From positions 112,558,771-112,622,770 of the forward strand of contig NW_026262581.1 in the NCBI RefSeq assembly GCF_021869535.1: DNA of 64,000 nucleotides, written 5' to 3'. How positions within the stretch are numbered: position 1 is the first letter of the stretch; each line of letters begins with the position of its first letter. The notes under the pieces were generated by a model. That model ran no database searches. It worked only from the letters and a program-made list of their open reading frames with translations, and was not told the origin of the DNA. The DNA comes from Mytilus californianus (Eukaryota > Mollusca > Bivalvia > Mytilida > Mytilidae). Position numbers and translations under genes: made by a program. This document shows positions 34,209 through 48,900 of this stretch, in pieces.

Positions 34209-36912
34209 TTGGGGGAAATCAATCAAGGTATACTGGAGTTATGTGAAAAATTGCCTTAATTCAAACGGTTTAAAAGAGTCCTGTACCTCTGGAACAACAA
34301 AGGCAACAATTTTCAAAATCAAAGTGAGCTTTCTTCCTTATGTGGTGTTAGAGTGACATGATAATTAGTTAAAGCAATTTTTAGTTATTGTACGAAGTGT
34401 TGAAGGAAGGACAACATTGGTATACTATAATAAATCTTTGATGGGCAGTATAATAAAAATAAATTGCTTTGAGGACAACCATTTATTGACAGCAACACAA
34501 CAGATATATATTTTGATAAGATTACATCTGTGAAACAACAATCATGAAAACATGAAAACTATATAACTAACAAATTTTGGCTTCTAAAATTAATAATAAA
34601 AAAACAAGAGTTATCTCTAAAGCAAGTTATTCCACCAACATTCATTTATACACAATTTGGTTGACATCTCATTAATCAGAACCTGAACAAATTTAGAGTA
34701 GTTCTTTTACAATTTAATTAATAATTAAACCATTTGCACTAGAAATAAACTGTGGATTTGTAGAATTTCAATTGCATGATCATTTCCAAAGAATAGGAAT
34801 TTAATTTCAAATGAGAATACTTTAGGAAACTTAACAGAAATATTTGGTTGAGTAATATGGCTAAAAGAACAAGACAATGATTTAACAATGAATAAAATGT
34901 TTTTCTTACACAGACACTTCAGATCAAGCTGATTTGAATTTAATGTTTTTTATTATTATTAAATTTATCAGAAATGTATATATTCCTAGAATTCCACTTT
35001 GAAATACATGGTTATTCAGGTGTTTCCCAGGTTGAATATGGATGGAAATTGTATCGTCAAATAAATATAACTAGTGCACTGTTTGTTATTTTACATGAGA
35101 CATAATAAAACTTCAATTGACCATTTCAGAATTAATACTTCCATACAAGTAAATTACAATTCATTCTCTATGTCGCTGTACTTGACATCTACATTAATCT
35201 TTCCAAAGCAATGATATTCTGTTAAATGCAACACCATTTCTGAATTTATGGTAGAAAAAACTTATCATGCAATGGATAATGAATTAGTCTGATGAAATAA
35301 ATGAAAATAATAAATGTCTTCTTCCCCACTTTCATCTTATAAGCTTTCCTACCTAAAAACTAAATATTCTCAATAATAACCTGCAATAAATGTTACATTT
35401 ACCAGAGATACAATAATAACCTGCAGTAAATGTTACATTTACCAAAGATACAATAACCTGCAGTAAATGTTACATTTACCAGAGATACAACTTACAACCC
35501 AAAAGTATCTTAAACAGATTCATTTAAACAATCAAAATAAAAGATAATTTGTATACAGTAAAAATGCACCTTTCTTTAAAATATTGCACAAATATATAGT
35601 TTACAACTAAGATGAACACAGTTTTTATATAAATGCTGTTAGTATATAAATATGACTACGTAATTATCTTGTTAACTTCTTTGATTTAAAGTACAAGGAA
35701 AACTTTTTGGGAAATTATTTTCGTTGTCATTCAAGAATATTATGTTTCAAAAAGATTGACTAAAAGAAGACAAATAATCAAAAATCATTTTCACATGTGA
35801 ATAGAATAATAACAGATATACTAACTAATTAATTATCAATGAATCACTACATGTATTAGTAAAAAAAAATTAGAAATGAAATATCCTCTATCACACCCTG
35901 GCTTCAGTTATTTACATTCTATTAAGCAAACTTCAAAAGCAGTGTAAAGTAAAATGATTTTTAGATTACATATAACTGAAGCACAAGAATGAAAAATATG
36001 GAAAATATCCTTTACTAGCTATACTGGGTACATAATTAGAATCAAAATGGTTCAAGATAATGATAACAGTTATATCCCCAAACATATCAGACTTTGTTGA
36101 CTGGCACTGCCTAGATAACTAAAAATATCATGGCACACAAATCACTTGTATTTTCCAAACAAGACCTACATAATTTTTTTTTGTCTACAGGTATCTGATA
36201 TTTGGCTGAAATGGACAGTATCTATTATTTAAGGTGTACATTTGTGAAATTTTGGAAAAGGCAAATTATACAAGGTTAATGTGATTTTTGTACAGGTTGT
36301 AGTAAAATATAACTACCAAAGTTAAGCAAGAGCTTTAATCATTGCAATATTCGTTCTGAGTCAATTTACTTATTGTTATAAATTTGCATTTATTTCCAAA
36401 TGTTATTAAATTTCTTTATAGACTTAATCCACAAAATTGTTACACATGTTCATCAAACCATGAAATCTGAGTGAAAACCCTACTTTGGCATACATTTAAA
36501 AGTTCACATCATGTTTTTCAAATTGATTTTAGCCCAACTTCCTGATAAACTACTTTAAACCAAAACATTTATAACCCCTGCCTTATACCAAAGCTTAATC
36601 CAGATACTGGACAATGAACAAACAGATGGACGGATGCAAAGACAAACAAACAGGAAAACAAAATGCCCCTTACTATTGTAGACAGGGCATAAAATATAAA
36701 CAAGCAGTGAAGCTGGTGTAGTTGACTGTAATTATATAGCTAGCTAATGTAGGTATACAAAGAAAACATAATTCTTAAATAGTTACAATGATATTCAGCA
36801 TGTTATTTAAAATGAGAATTCTGGAGAGCAAGTCATGAAAGACATTTTGAAAACAGTTCTAGAGGACATTTCTTATCAAAGCCTTGTCCTAAAAATCACA
36901 TTTCATAACATA
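34209..36912. other. Non-repetitive AT-rich stretch, possible 3' UTR or flank of gene 1
   Basis: Mostly unique-looking sequence with no exon. A small triple repeat of about 42 bp (ctgcagtaaatgttacattt) lies at 35375-35490. If the terminal exon at 36913 is right, the right-hand part is 3' UTR. Confidence 0.4.
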
Positions 36913-36972
36913 TTAAAGATCTGCAATCAATTTACCAATTTCAGAGGCTAAATCAACTGTAGGTAGTTTTCC
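36913..36972 (-). CDS. Probable terminal exon of gene 1 (stop at 36913-36915)
   Basis: A good acceptor (tttgtatgacag) is followed in phase 0 by 19 codons (GKLPTVDLASEIGKLIADL) and TAA. The sequence looks protein-like, with an amphipathic pattern, in otherwise AT-rich non-coding DNA, and the phase fits the upstream exons. A possible AATAAA on the minus strand lies at 36389-36394, giving a roughly 0.5-kb 3' UTR. The linking intron from 44611 would be 7.6 kb and contain the 39.5-42.1 kb satellite element. It could instead belong to another transcript; only cDNA would settle this. Confidence 0.45.
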   Translation of the reverse strand, partial: GKLPTVDLASEIGKLIADL

Positions 36973-39900
36973 CTGTCATACAAAATAAGCAGATAATCAG
37001 TTACTATTAAAAGTAATGTTCATAAACCCTCATTCAGTCAGGCTGATTATTCATGTCAAATAATAAAAGTAATAACAAAAATAATTTGTTAGTTCCAGAT
37101 TTGTTAATATGAATGAGTTTCTGATGAATGCTGATTTGATCATGTGCAGAAAAAAAGGAGCGGTCTTCTAATGAAATTAAAACTTGAAATATTTTGTGTG
37201 TCCAAAACACTTTTTGTGGATCTACCTAAAAAGAAAGCCATGAATTTATTAATACCACAAATGTCAGTAGGTGTATGACTAAAAGGGACCTAAAAAGTTA
37301 CAAGGACAATATGCTACTTGCTAAAATGTCTACATTTAAAGCTATCCGTTTCTCGTACTATTTATAACAATAATGCAACAAGAGATCATATGAAGTTTAG
37401 TTGGTTTTTATTGAGTGGTTCAAGTAAAGAGAAAAACAACAACACAAGTGATACCTTGTGATGACTATACAGCAATCATTTTTTTAACATATAAAATTGC
37501 AAATGTACTTCATAACAATGTGCCCACTCTTTTTCTTATATAGTAACATAACTATATTCTAATACTATACATTTAAAAAAAAATCTTCTTGAATAAAGAT
37601 GTAAAATCATTCATGTTTATATGATTGCTCAAATAACAGAACCTTTAGTGGCAATAAAGTACATTTATGATGTCTGATAATGATTACTGTCCTATACACA
37701 TAGAACATTAAGCAAAAGTATAAAATTTTAACAGTATATATCATCTTAAAAACTATTTTCAATGTAACTTGATGTTAAAAATCAATTTCATAATTAACAA
37801 TCCTTTTTGTGTAACAAGAAACAATTGTTCATATAAGCCTCTGTACATTGTAACTTCTAACAATCTCCCTTACGAAGATAAAGTCTAACAAATAATTGTG
37901 TGAACATAAGAAACAGCATTCTTTATTCATATGCTTTTGATACAAATTAACTGCCTAAAAATTATACAGCAACAAAACTATCTCAACAGGCTTATGAATC
38001 AAAATACTGGTAACAGTCGTAAGCATATATACAATGTTTCAATTTACTATTGCTTGTATTCATTTAACAATATATATAATATACAAAAACATAAATGGGG
38101 AATGTGTCCATGGGACACAGATCATGCCCCTTGCATATAACGTTACAAAGGGACATAACTCGAGAACGATAAAAGTGACCATATCCAAATTCGTACTTGA
38201 TCTGAGTTTTGTGGTAATAAGTATTGTGTATAAGTTTCATAACATTTGGTTGAGGCAAACTTAAGTTAGAGAACAGAAACGAAAAATTCAGCAATTTTCC
38301 ATTTGTAAAGGGGCGTAACTCTAGAATGGTAAAAGTGACGCCACCAAAATTCAACCTTAATTTGTGTTTTGTGGTAATAACCATTGTGTAAAAGATTCAT
38401 AACATTTGGTTAAGGCAAACTTAAGTTAGAGAACAGAAACGAAAAATTCAGCAACAATTTTTCCATTTGTAAAGGGGCGTTACTCTATAAAGGTAAAAGT
38501 GACACCACCCAAATTCAAAGAACTGAAACCAATTTCAGGACGGACAGATGGATGGACAAGGGTAAAACTTAATGCCCCCTCCGCTATGGAATCTTTATTT
38601 TTCATAAAAATATTTAACTCCACAGGTCCTTTCCTATTAAAGCAAACTTTTGAAAAATTATGCTAAGTAACTAGTATTTAATGAAATCTGTTCATGTCTA
38701 AATAGAAGACACAGATTAAATTTCAAAAGATGAGTTTAATTTAAATTTGCTTTTATGCTTTATGTAGGTTTTGGTTTAAAAAGGTTTCAATATATTGTAT
38801 TTTGTTTTATTTCTTTAGTGATAAAACTTAAATACACATTTTACAAAACAAACAAAAAATAGCAATTCTTGTTATTCCTTCCAGATTTTTCTACTAAATT
38901 TAATATTCAATTTTGTGAATACATTTCCTACATGTTACAAATTCTGGAGAAATTATTTTCTTGTCAAAAATTAAATTTCTTCAAATGTTCATATCTCAAA
39001 CAGCAAGCACACAAATATACATTCATTTTCTATATTTTTAAACGTATTTTATATAATCTAATGACAAATGAATTTGGAAAAGTTTGATTTTAAAAATTTC
39101 AAAGGCTGACACCGTTAAGCATGACTTAGAATTATTGAACAGACAAAAACTTATTAATATATAATTAAATGCAAACATTGCTCAGAATACTAATAGTTCT
39201 ATTCCACCTTTCAGCTGCCCTGCCTTATTTTGTCCCACTGGATGGCCTAGGAAATGGACACCTGAAAAACAGAAATAATTTACTTGCACATTTAATGAAT
39301 TCTAAGTCTAGAGCTTCTTGTATGGTGCAATTGTTTTAATTGCCCACAGTAGAAGACTTTGTTTCCAGTGACACTAAGATGAAATGAGAATAACAAACTA
39401 ATTTCTCTTCCCATGTAGAAATGTAATTATATCTCAACCTGAATATATGCAAGAAATACTTGCCACTGTATGTTAAGCAAACAATAATCAATCAAAGAAT
39501 AAACTGTTAACACAGAGATATGTCTCGCCTTTTTGTTATTTTGTTAGTAAAATGCAATGTTGAAATTGAAATAGCAATACATTTACCATGTAAGTTATCC
39601 AAAATATTTAAAGTCAATGAACTATGACTAAAGGTACAGGGTGAAACAAATCTATGGAAATGAGGTGTGCCAATGCTTATATAACTGCATACCAAATATC
39701 ATTGACCTACCACTAGTGGTTACCCATTAACTGAGACCTAATCACAAACTAATACATGTAAACTAAGCAAAGTTTCAGTCAATAGACCATGACCGAGAAG
39801 GTGTGGCCAATCAATCTCCATGGAAATGAGATGTGCCAAAGCTAATACAACTGAATACCAAATATCATTGACCTACCACTAGTTGTTCCCTATAAACTGA

Positions 39901-42900
39901 CCTAATCACAATCTAATAAATGTAAATTAAGCAAAAGTTTCAAAGTCAATAGACCATGACTGAAGGTGCAGGGCCAAATAATTACCATGGCAATGAGATG
40001 TGCCAATGCTTATATAACTGTAACCAAATATCATTGACCTACTACTAGCGGTTCCCCAAAAACTGACCTCATCACAAACTAATACATGTAAACTAAGCAA
40101 AGTTTCAGTCAATAGACCATGACTGAGAAGGTGTGGCCAAACAATCTCCATGGAAATTAGATGTGCCAAAGCTAAAACAACTGAATACCAAATATCATTG
40201 ACCAGTCACCTACCACTAGTTGTTCCCTATAAACTGACCTAATCACAATCTAATACATGTAAATTAAGCAAAAGTTTCAAAGTCAATAGACCATGACTGA
40301 AGGTGCAGGGCCAAATAATTACCATGGAAATGAGATGTGCAAATGCTTATATAACTGCATACCAAATATCATTGACCTACTACTAGCGGTTCCCCAAAAA
40401 CTGACCTCATCACAAACTAATACATGTAAACTAAGAAAAGTTTCAGTCAATAGACCATGACTGAGAAGGTGTGGCCAAACAATCTCCATGGAAATGAGAT
40501 GTGCCAAAGCTAATACAACTGAATACCAAATATCATTGACCTACCACTAGTTGTTCCCTATAAACTGACCTAATCACAATCTAATACATGTAAATTAAGC
40601 AAAAGTTTCAAAGTCAATAGACCATGACTGAAGGCGCAGGGCCAAATAATTACCATGGAAATGAGACGTGCCAATGCTTATATAACTGCATACCAAATAT
40701 CATTGACCTACTACTAGCAGTTCCCCAAAAACTGACCTCATCACAAACTAATACATGTAAACTAAGCAAAGTTTCAGTCAATAGACCATGACTGAGAAGG
40801 TGTGGCCAAACAATCTCCATGGAAATTAGATGTGCCAAAGCTAATACAACTGAATACCAAATATCATTGACCAGTCACCTACCACTAGTTGTTCCCTATA
40901 AACTGACCTAATCATAATCTAATACATGTAAATTAAGCAAAAGTTTCAAAGTCAATAGACCATGACTGAAGGTGCAGGGCCAAATAATTACCATGGAAAT
41001 GAGATGTGAAAATGCTTATATAACTGCATACCAAATATCATTGACCTACTACTAGCGGTTCCCCAAAAACTGACCTCATCACAAACTAATACATGTAAAC
41101 TAAGAAAAGTTTCAGTCAATAGACCATGACTGAGAAGGTGTGGCCAAACAATCTCCATGGAAATGAGATGTGCCAAAGCTAATACAACTGAATACCAAAT
41201 ATCAATGACCTACCACTAGTTGTTCCCTATAAACTGACCTAATCACAATCTAATACATGTAAATTAAGCAAAAGTTTCAAAGTCAATAGACCATGACTGA
41301 AGGTGCAAGGCCAAACAATTACCATGGAAATGAGATGTGCCAATGCTAATATAACTGCATACCAAATATCATTGACCTACTACTAGCGGTTCCCCAAAAT
41401 CTGACCTCATCACAAGCTAATACATGTAAACTAAACAAAAGTTTCAAAGTCAATAGACCATGACTGAGGAAGCGGGGACATATAATTTCCATGGAAATGA
41501 GATGTGCCAATGCTAATACAACTGTATACAAAATATCATTGACCTACCACTAGTGGTTCCCCACAAAACTGACCTAATCACAAACTAATACATTGTTGAT
41601 GCCGTCGCTGACATGTACCCAACACCACCTTATTGAAGTGTTTCAGTACTTTCCATTGAAGAGCAACAACTCCTATAAACAGTCAATACATTATGGCAAA
41701 TTCTGACCAAAATTGGTGTAAATGAGTCACTATGTTTTCTTGGGCTATAGCTCAGCCAACCCCTAGAGCAAGATGAGCTAAAAATAAATAATTGTAGTTT
41801 TTTATTAAGCTTAAGAAAATGTAAATTGAACAAGAATGTAGTTTTTGTCTCGCCTGCGACGAAAGCGAGACAAAGGGATTGCTTTTCTGGTGACAGCGAT
41901 GGCTTTGGCTTAAGTTATATTGATAGGAACTATTTACAATAAACAACGATATTTTCTATAAAGTTACATTACTGTCTGTACATCTCAGTTCATCAACCAT
42001 TTTCAGACCCTGCCCACTAGATCATCTTTTTCTAAATTTTATGCCCATAGGCGAGACATATCTCTGTGTCAACAATTTATTAAATAAGGTACTCAACTCT
42101 ATATACTGTGGGTTCATTATTATTCATGGGATACCAATTTTCGTGGATTTCTATGTTATAGATGAACCACAAATTTAAATGTTGAACGAAGTAGATGTTT
42201 TCTGTATGTTTGTATGCAGATTTTGGCGAAACCAAGAAATTAAATATCTACGAAAATATGATTTTTCCTCAATCCACGCAAATTGGTACCCATGAAAATA
42301 AATGAATCCACAGTAATGATATGCCATCATATGCTACACATGAAATATAAAAGTTGCCTGGAAAAACTATATTCTTTTTAATATTGATGCAAAAAATGCG
42401 CTCCACCTTGAGCAGCTGGATACGACCGCAGAGGATGAACTCTGAACAGTTGGGGCAAGTATGGACACATATTTACCATCTTTGATAAGTGTTTAGTATG
42501 ACGATAAATTTTCACTTTTGTTCTTGTACTAGGAACAACAAAATTATTTCCGTACTCCATGTATACCTTACAACAAAATTATTTTTATTTACCTGTGTAC
42601 GTTATTTTATTTGGTGGCATTTTGTCAAAGGTTATGGTTGTCTTTCCTATATTGTTTTATATCTAACCCCCTTGTTTTATTAATTTTGTATTTACATTGT
42701 ATCATAGATCAAATTTATTCATTCAGTGTATGTTCACTTGTTTTTGTTAATATGTCTTTTAAATGAATTAAGCCATTTCAATTGATATTTTATAGGGTGT
42801 CTTTCTATGTTGTGATGTTACACTATTGTTTCACGTAGGGTGAAGGTTGGCGCCTATTAAAACGTTAAAACCCGCTGCATTTGTTTGCACCTGGCCTAAG

Positions 42901-45900
42901 TCAGGAACCTGATGTTCAGTGGTTGTCACTTGTTAATGTGGTTCATAAGTGTTTCTCGTTTTTTTTTTTTATTAAGATTAGACCGTTGGTTTTCCTGTTT
43001 GAATGGTTTTACACTAGTCATTTTTGGGGCCCTTTATAGCTTGCTGTTCAGTGTCAGCCAAGGCTCCGTGTTGAAGGCCGTACTTTGACCTATGATGGTT
43101 TACTTTTACAAATTGTGACTTGGATGGAGAGTTGTCTCATTGGCACTCATACCACATCTTCTTAGATCTATATACAATATTCAAGCTTGATACAGCTCTG
43201 AATTTGGATAATGAATAAATATTTGACACATTATAGATTTCTGACACAGAATAAATGTCGTCAGATAACTTAAAAATTTGAAATGGGACTTTTAATCTAC
43301 TTAATGGTCCAATATCCAAAATCTAATTCCATAGTTAGATTCAACATATAAAAAAAAAAATGAAAATGTGTCCATGGGACACAGATGATGCCCCCCCTTG
43401 CATATCATATAAAGTTATAAAGGGACATAACTGAAGAACAGTAAAAGTGACACTACCCAAATTTGTACTTGATCTGAGTTTTGTGATAATAAGAATTGTG
43501 TATAAGTTTCATAACATTTGGTTGAGGCAAACTTTAGTTAGAGAACGGAAACGAAAAATTCAGCAATTTTTCCATTTGTAAAGGGGCATAACTCTAGAAC
43601 AGTAAAAGTGACACCACCAAAATTCAACCCTGATCTGTGTTTTGTGGTAATAAGCATTGTGAATAAGTTTCATAACATTTGGTAGAGGCAATCTAAAGTT
43701 AGAGAACGGAAACCAAATTTGGGACGCTACGGCGGGGGCATAAAAAAACAGGAATTTAAACAAAGTTTAATTTTGGACCTTTGGACCTTAATATGGACTA
43801 ATTTGAAAACAGGGCCCTAAATTAAAAATCCGAATGCACAGTTAGAATCAGCATAATATAGAACCACAAGAATTCAGTTTTAGATGAAATCAAACAAAGT
43901 CTAATTTTCAACCCTTTGGACCTCAATGTAGACCTATTTAAAAATGTCCAAATATCCAATATAGTAATACATGGTAAAAATCTCAAATAATTCAAGACTT
44001 TAAATTAATCCTCATTGAAATTGGTTAAAAGATTTGTGTTTATTTTCAATTGAAGATTTCTTGCTGTTGTGCAATACTTTGCTGTTGCACAATACTTAGT
44101 AAATCTGTTTACAAACTAAATATAATAATTTACACACCCTTTTTGGTGTGTACCTCCTGCCATATCAGTATTTGTTGTTTCTTAACATAGATCAGAAATA
44201 ATTTATGTTAGAACCAGCTTAGCCAGTATTAGAAAAGTCTTGTTTTTTGGCCCCTATTTGGCCTCTAGTTTCTTAACAATTAAAGCCACAACCCACAAAA
44301 TCGACCCCAACCTTCTGTGTGTGGTATGGAATTTCATAGAGATCCATTGACTAATACTTAAGTAATTGTCCATTAACCAGAAAAACCTTGTTTTTGCCCC
44401 CCTTTTTTTGCCCCTAATTCCTGAACGGTTTGGGCCATAACCCCCAAAGTCAATCCCAACCTTCCTTTTGTGCTATTGAACCTTGTGGTTAAATTTCATA
44501 GAGATCCATGCAATTATACTAAAGTTTTTGTCCGGAATCTAAATGTCTATGGACGACGACATGATAGCAATATAGGAACGCAAATTTTTTGCGTTCATAT
44601 AAAAACTTACATCTAGATATAAGGATGATACCTGACCAAGCTCTGAACTCTGTGCTATTGTTTCTGAAATCACTTTATCCTGTGGCACAACAGCTCCTGT
44701 TACCACTGAACTGGAAGATGAATTAGATTCTTGTATTCCAATATGTGGTACAGAACTTGATGTGGGTATCTGTATTGTTGAATTTACAAGTAGGTGTGGT
44801 GTTGAGTTTATCATCACTACTTGTGGTGCAGAGTTGTTATTAAAAACTGGCTGTGAATCAGTAATTGCTATCAGTTGTGATGTAGAGTTTATTGTTAGTG
44901 GTTGTATAATCATATCTTGTGTTAAGCTGTCTGTATTTGATGATAATTTTGTACATTCTATTGTATTAGAATTGATCTGTTTTGCAATGTTCTCTAACTT
45001 ATTCTGTATTAAGTTATTCTCAGGTTTGGGTGATGGTTCTAGCTGTAGGTTGTCTGAATCAATAATGGTAACATCGTCTATATAACTCACTGGTTGTCTG
45101 TTTGTATTTGTTTCACTAACATCAGTTGAATCTATATTTGACTAAAATAAATATTAAAATATACAATTAATAATAATCATTTGTGCAAGATGGGCATGAA
45201 ATACATGTCTTCTGCTTCTACTGGTAAAGGTAATTTGTTTCAATATTGTTGCTTAATAAAGATTATTCACTGATATTAAGAGACAACAAGTTTTTGATCA
45301 CTACTTTGTTTTTTAAAAAAAAGGTTAAGATAACAAAATTTACTATAACCCTATTTGGAACCCTAGTAAAGTACAGTAAAAGAAGCAAAGTCATAATGTA
45401 GAAAAAAAATCAATCACTGGTGCCTTTGTGAAGTCATTTACGGTTCAGAAATGCTAGCCTGCATTCCTGCACAGTTTGAGCCTTTAGGAAAAATATGCAT
45501 ATTTGCAACAGATAGGTCTATATGGTCTAGTCATGCTTTGGTGTATAGTTGTCTCATTGGAAATCAATACACATCTGCTTTTTTTATATTGAAATATCCC
45601 AGACTCCTTAAATACTGGAATCAATTCCCTCCATTTTAAAACATGCATAAAATTAGTGATTAGGATTTTTATTGAGGAATCTGGGCAAATAATGGTTTTA
45701 TTTATTGCTTTGCTTACAACTGCTTAACATTGCTATAAATGGCAGGTGCCTTTTAAACATACATGTACAGATGAAGGTGCATTGCTGGAAAGACATTTCA
45801 AATTTAATGTGCTAGTTATGAATCCCTTGACACTGGTGGTTATGCAAGTAAAACAAAAAGAAATTTTTTTTTCAATTAAATTTTATCTGTACTTTGAGGA

Positions 45901-48900
45901 AAAAAATCATGTTTTAACTTTTAGTTACAAATGTATATCTTAAGACTTATATATGTCTTCAAAACTTAGTCTCTGGTGGAAAGTTGTCTCATTGGCAAGC
46001 ATACCACAACTTCTTATTTTTATACAACTTACTACTGTACATTCAGAAATTATTGCGAGGTTTTGATTAATGCGAATAATGCGATTGGCTGAGTATCCTA
46101 ATAATAAGAACTCGCATCCTGATATCTGTACGGAGATTTTCCTGAAATCGCAATAATTGATCTTGCATTTCTGTACACTTTTCAAAAATCGCAATAATAA
46201 ATGCGCGCAATAATTTCTCAATTTACAGTACCTCTATTAAATCTGGAGCATTTTTTGCTATAACATCCTCTTCTTCTCTGGCTAATGAACCATTACACAA
46301 TATATCTATTGGACATTCCTTGGATTGATCAATACCACCAGTAAATCCTTCCCAACCTTCCATGGTAATACCACTGATACCTGTTCCGTCCTCCTCATCA
46401 CACGTCATATCCAATGTTGGTGCCACCTTTTTAGGTCGACCAGGACCTCTTTTGATTACTCCATGTTGAATTATGTTTGATTTACTGGGAGATTGTTTGC
46501 TTTGTTCAAAGCCATCACCACTAGTCAGATCTACACTATTAGTTACTTTTTTAGGTCTCCCTCGACCACGTTTTGAAACTTCTTCTGTCACAGAACTTTC
46601 CTCTTGTGAATCATCACTTGTAAAATTGGCTATTTTCTTTGGTCTGCCAGGACGCTTCCTCTCAGAATTTTTAGGTCTTCCTCTTCCCCTTTTTTCGGAA
46701 AAGTTCATGATATCACTATTTAATGTATTTTCAGTACATATAATGTCAGTTTTTTTAGGTCTGCCAGGGCTTCTTTTTTCATTAATTATTTTGGGGAATT
46801 CCTCCTCATTACCTGACGAACTTAAATTTAAATGACTGTCTTCAGAATGTGTATTAGACATATCACCATTACCTGTCTCGTATTCAGAATGAGACTCGTC
46901 GATCATATTAACATTGTCTGTGTCAGCTTCAGAACTTATTGAATCTTCTTTGTCCTCAATGTCCAATCCCTCTGCCAATGCAGCATAGTTTATATGTGTT
47001 TTGAACCTCCTGCCTATCACTAGATCTTCATTTTTCTTCTTATTTTCTTTTTTCCTTGGGATTGTTACTCCCGGCTAAATAAAAATTCACTTGTTAATGT
47101 TAGATGAGTAACAAAACATATAACTATAATTTGATCAGCCAATTGTAACAATAAATAGCAGATGACGGAAAAACAAAAAGTTGAATGCCATGTTGTGTAA
47201 AGTATTCCCCATCTCATTATTAAACATTTACAAAAACTTCGATACTCAGTGGGTAAAATAATAATTCAAAGTATGGTCAAACAGGAAGTGAATATCTTGC
47301 AAATCTAAAAATTACTTCCACGGTACAACTGAACATTAAAAATTCCAAAACCAAATATCAAATCCTTCCTTAAACATAAGCTGAGTGATATTTAACAAAA
47401 GTTATGGATGGATGAACAGAAGCAAGGCAAGTTGTTGAGTAGAAGTATAATTTCAGTACAATATTTACAAGTACAGTTGGAAATGAATTATCTATGTCAT
47501 ATGGCAGGGCATAGGTCAAATGTAAAATAAAATATTGGAGAAGTAACCGATCATGAATGGGTTTGAACATATATTTTTTTAAGGATACATGTGGGCTGCT
47601 AGTACATTGTAAATGCATTTTTCAACAATTTCAAAAATTAAATGTTTAACGTATGAAAACTTCAATCATATAGTATCATCAGGCACAATTTTTTGTATCA
47701 GACTAAAATATTTTTACATAGTTATTAATCATAAACCATAACATGAGAGCAAAACAGAACAGCAAGATAGAATAGATGTAAAAATTACAAAAAGGCATGT
47801 ATAACTACCTAACAACAAGAAAAGATAATCCTTTCGGAAAAAACTGTCTGCAAAATAATTTCTCAGAATTTTTATCCAAGTTATGGCAAAGGAAATCTGC
47901 CAAATTTGGATATGACATTATACCAAAAGATACTTTTAGATAAGAGATAGAAGTTATGCATATATTGTGAACTTACAGTAGTTTATTTATTTTTATGTAT
48001 TAGAGAGGGTTAATATTCTATTTTATTTATTTTCAAACATCATCTGGTATGGAGTATAGTTATTTAATCATTTATTTTTAAGGTAATATATCTTAAAAAT
48101 TACTGTATAATTAATACTATATATATATGTATATGCTCGGAAACGGGCCCTTTAATTGGATTCAATAAATATTCTTATTCTTCTTATTATATTCTGTATA
48201 AACAGAATTAAGTTGTGAAAAACTTAAAGGTAAACATAATATGAATTACTTGATATCATGCAGTTTAAATAAATTGTAATAATAATAATTTTCAAAGTGT
48301 ACCAGCAATATGGGTGTACGATATTACATTTTTATGAGTCACCTTAAAAAAGCACTCACATTACAAAATTATATACTAAGCGAAACCCTGATTTGGCATA
48401 TATTTCAAAAAGTTCACAATCATATAATGAACATGCATGTGTACTGATTTTTAAGATGATGTGACTACAACTTCATGGTTAACTAGTAAACTACCTCAAA
48501 CCAAAACTTTAACCCAATATGGGACAGATGAATGGACGGAGGAACAGACAGACAGATTAATAGATTGACACAAAGACCAGAAAACAAACTGCCTACTGCT
48601 ATATCTTTAAATAAACCTCTATAAAATTCATCTTTAAGGCTTAAATACCTAATGTTTTATGTAAAGTATATGTAACAATTGACAAGTTGGCTGATAGGTG
48701 AAATTTTCTGGTGTTACTTTTAACAGAGATAATCTAAAGATCATTCATATCAAGATGGAGATTGTTGTAGACAGGAAAATCTTTGAAAAAGTTTATGATG
48801 GACTCCCGAGTGATCCGAGAAGATCAAAATTGAGATAACATATGCTGCATTTTAATTTACTATGAATCGAAAGAAGGATTTCCTGAGCTTTTACATACTG

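Noticed and set aside
37130..37226. Minus-strand acceptor followed by VDPQKVFWTHKIFQ
   Set aside because: No good donor follows, and two other frames are equally open from a neighbouring acceptor, so no exon could be chosen.
39180..39265. GC-richer exon-like patch with splice-like borders on both strands
   Set aside because: On the minus strand phase 0 hits a stop after four codons, and the open phase does not match gene 1. The plus-strand reading is no better supported.
39927..41531. Repeated minus-strand frames of about 62 codons (MAHLISMEIVWPHLL...)
   Set aside because: They recur because the DNA is a tandem satellite; no domain, splice site or codon-level constraint supports a gene.
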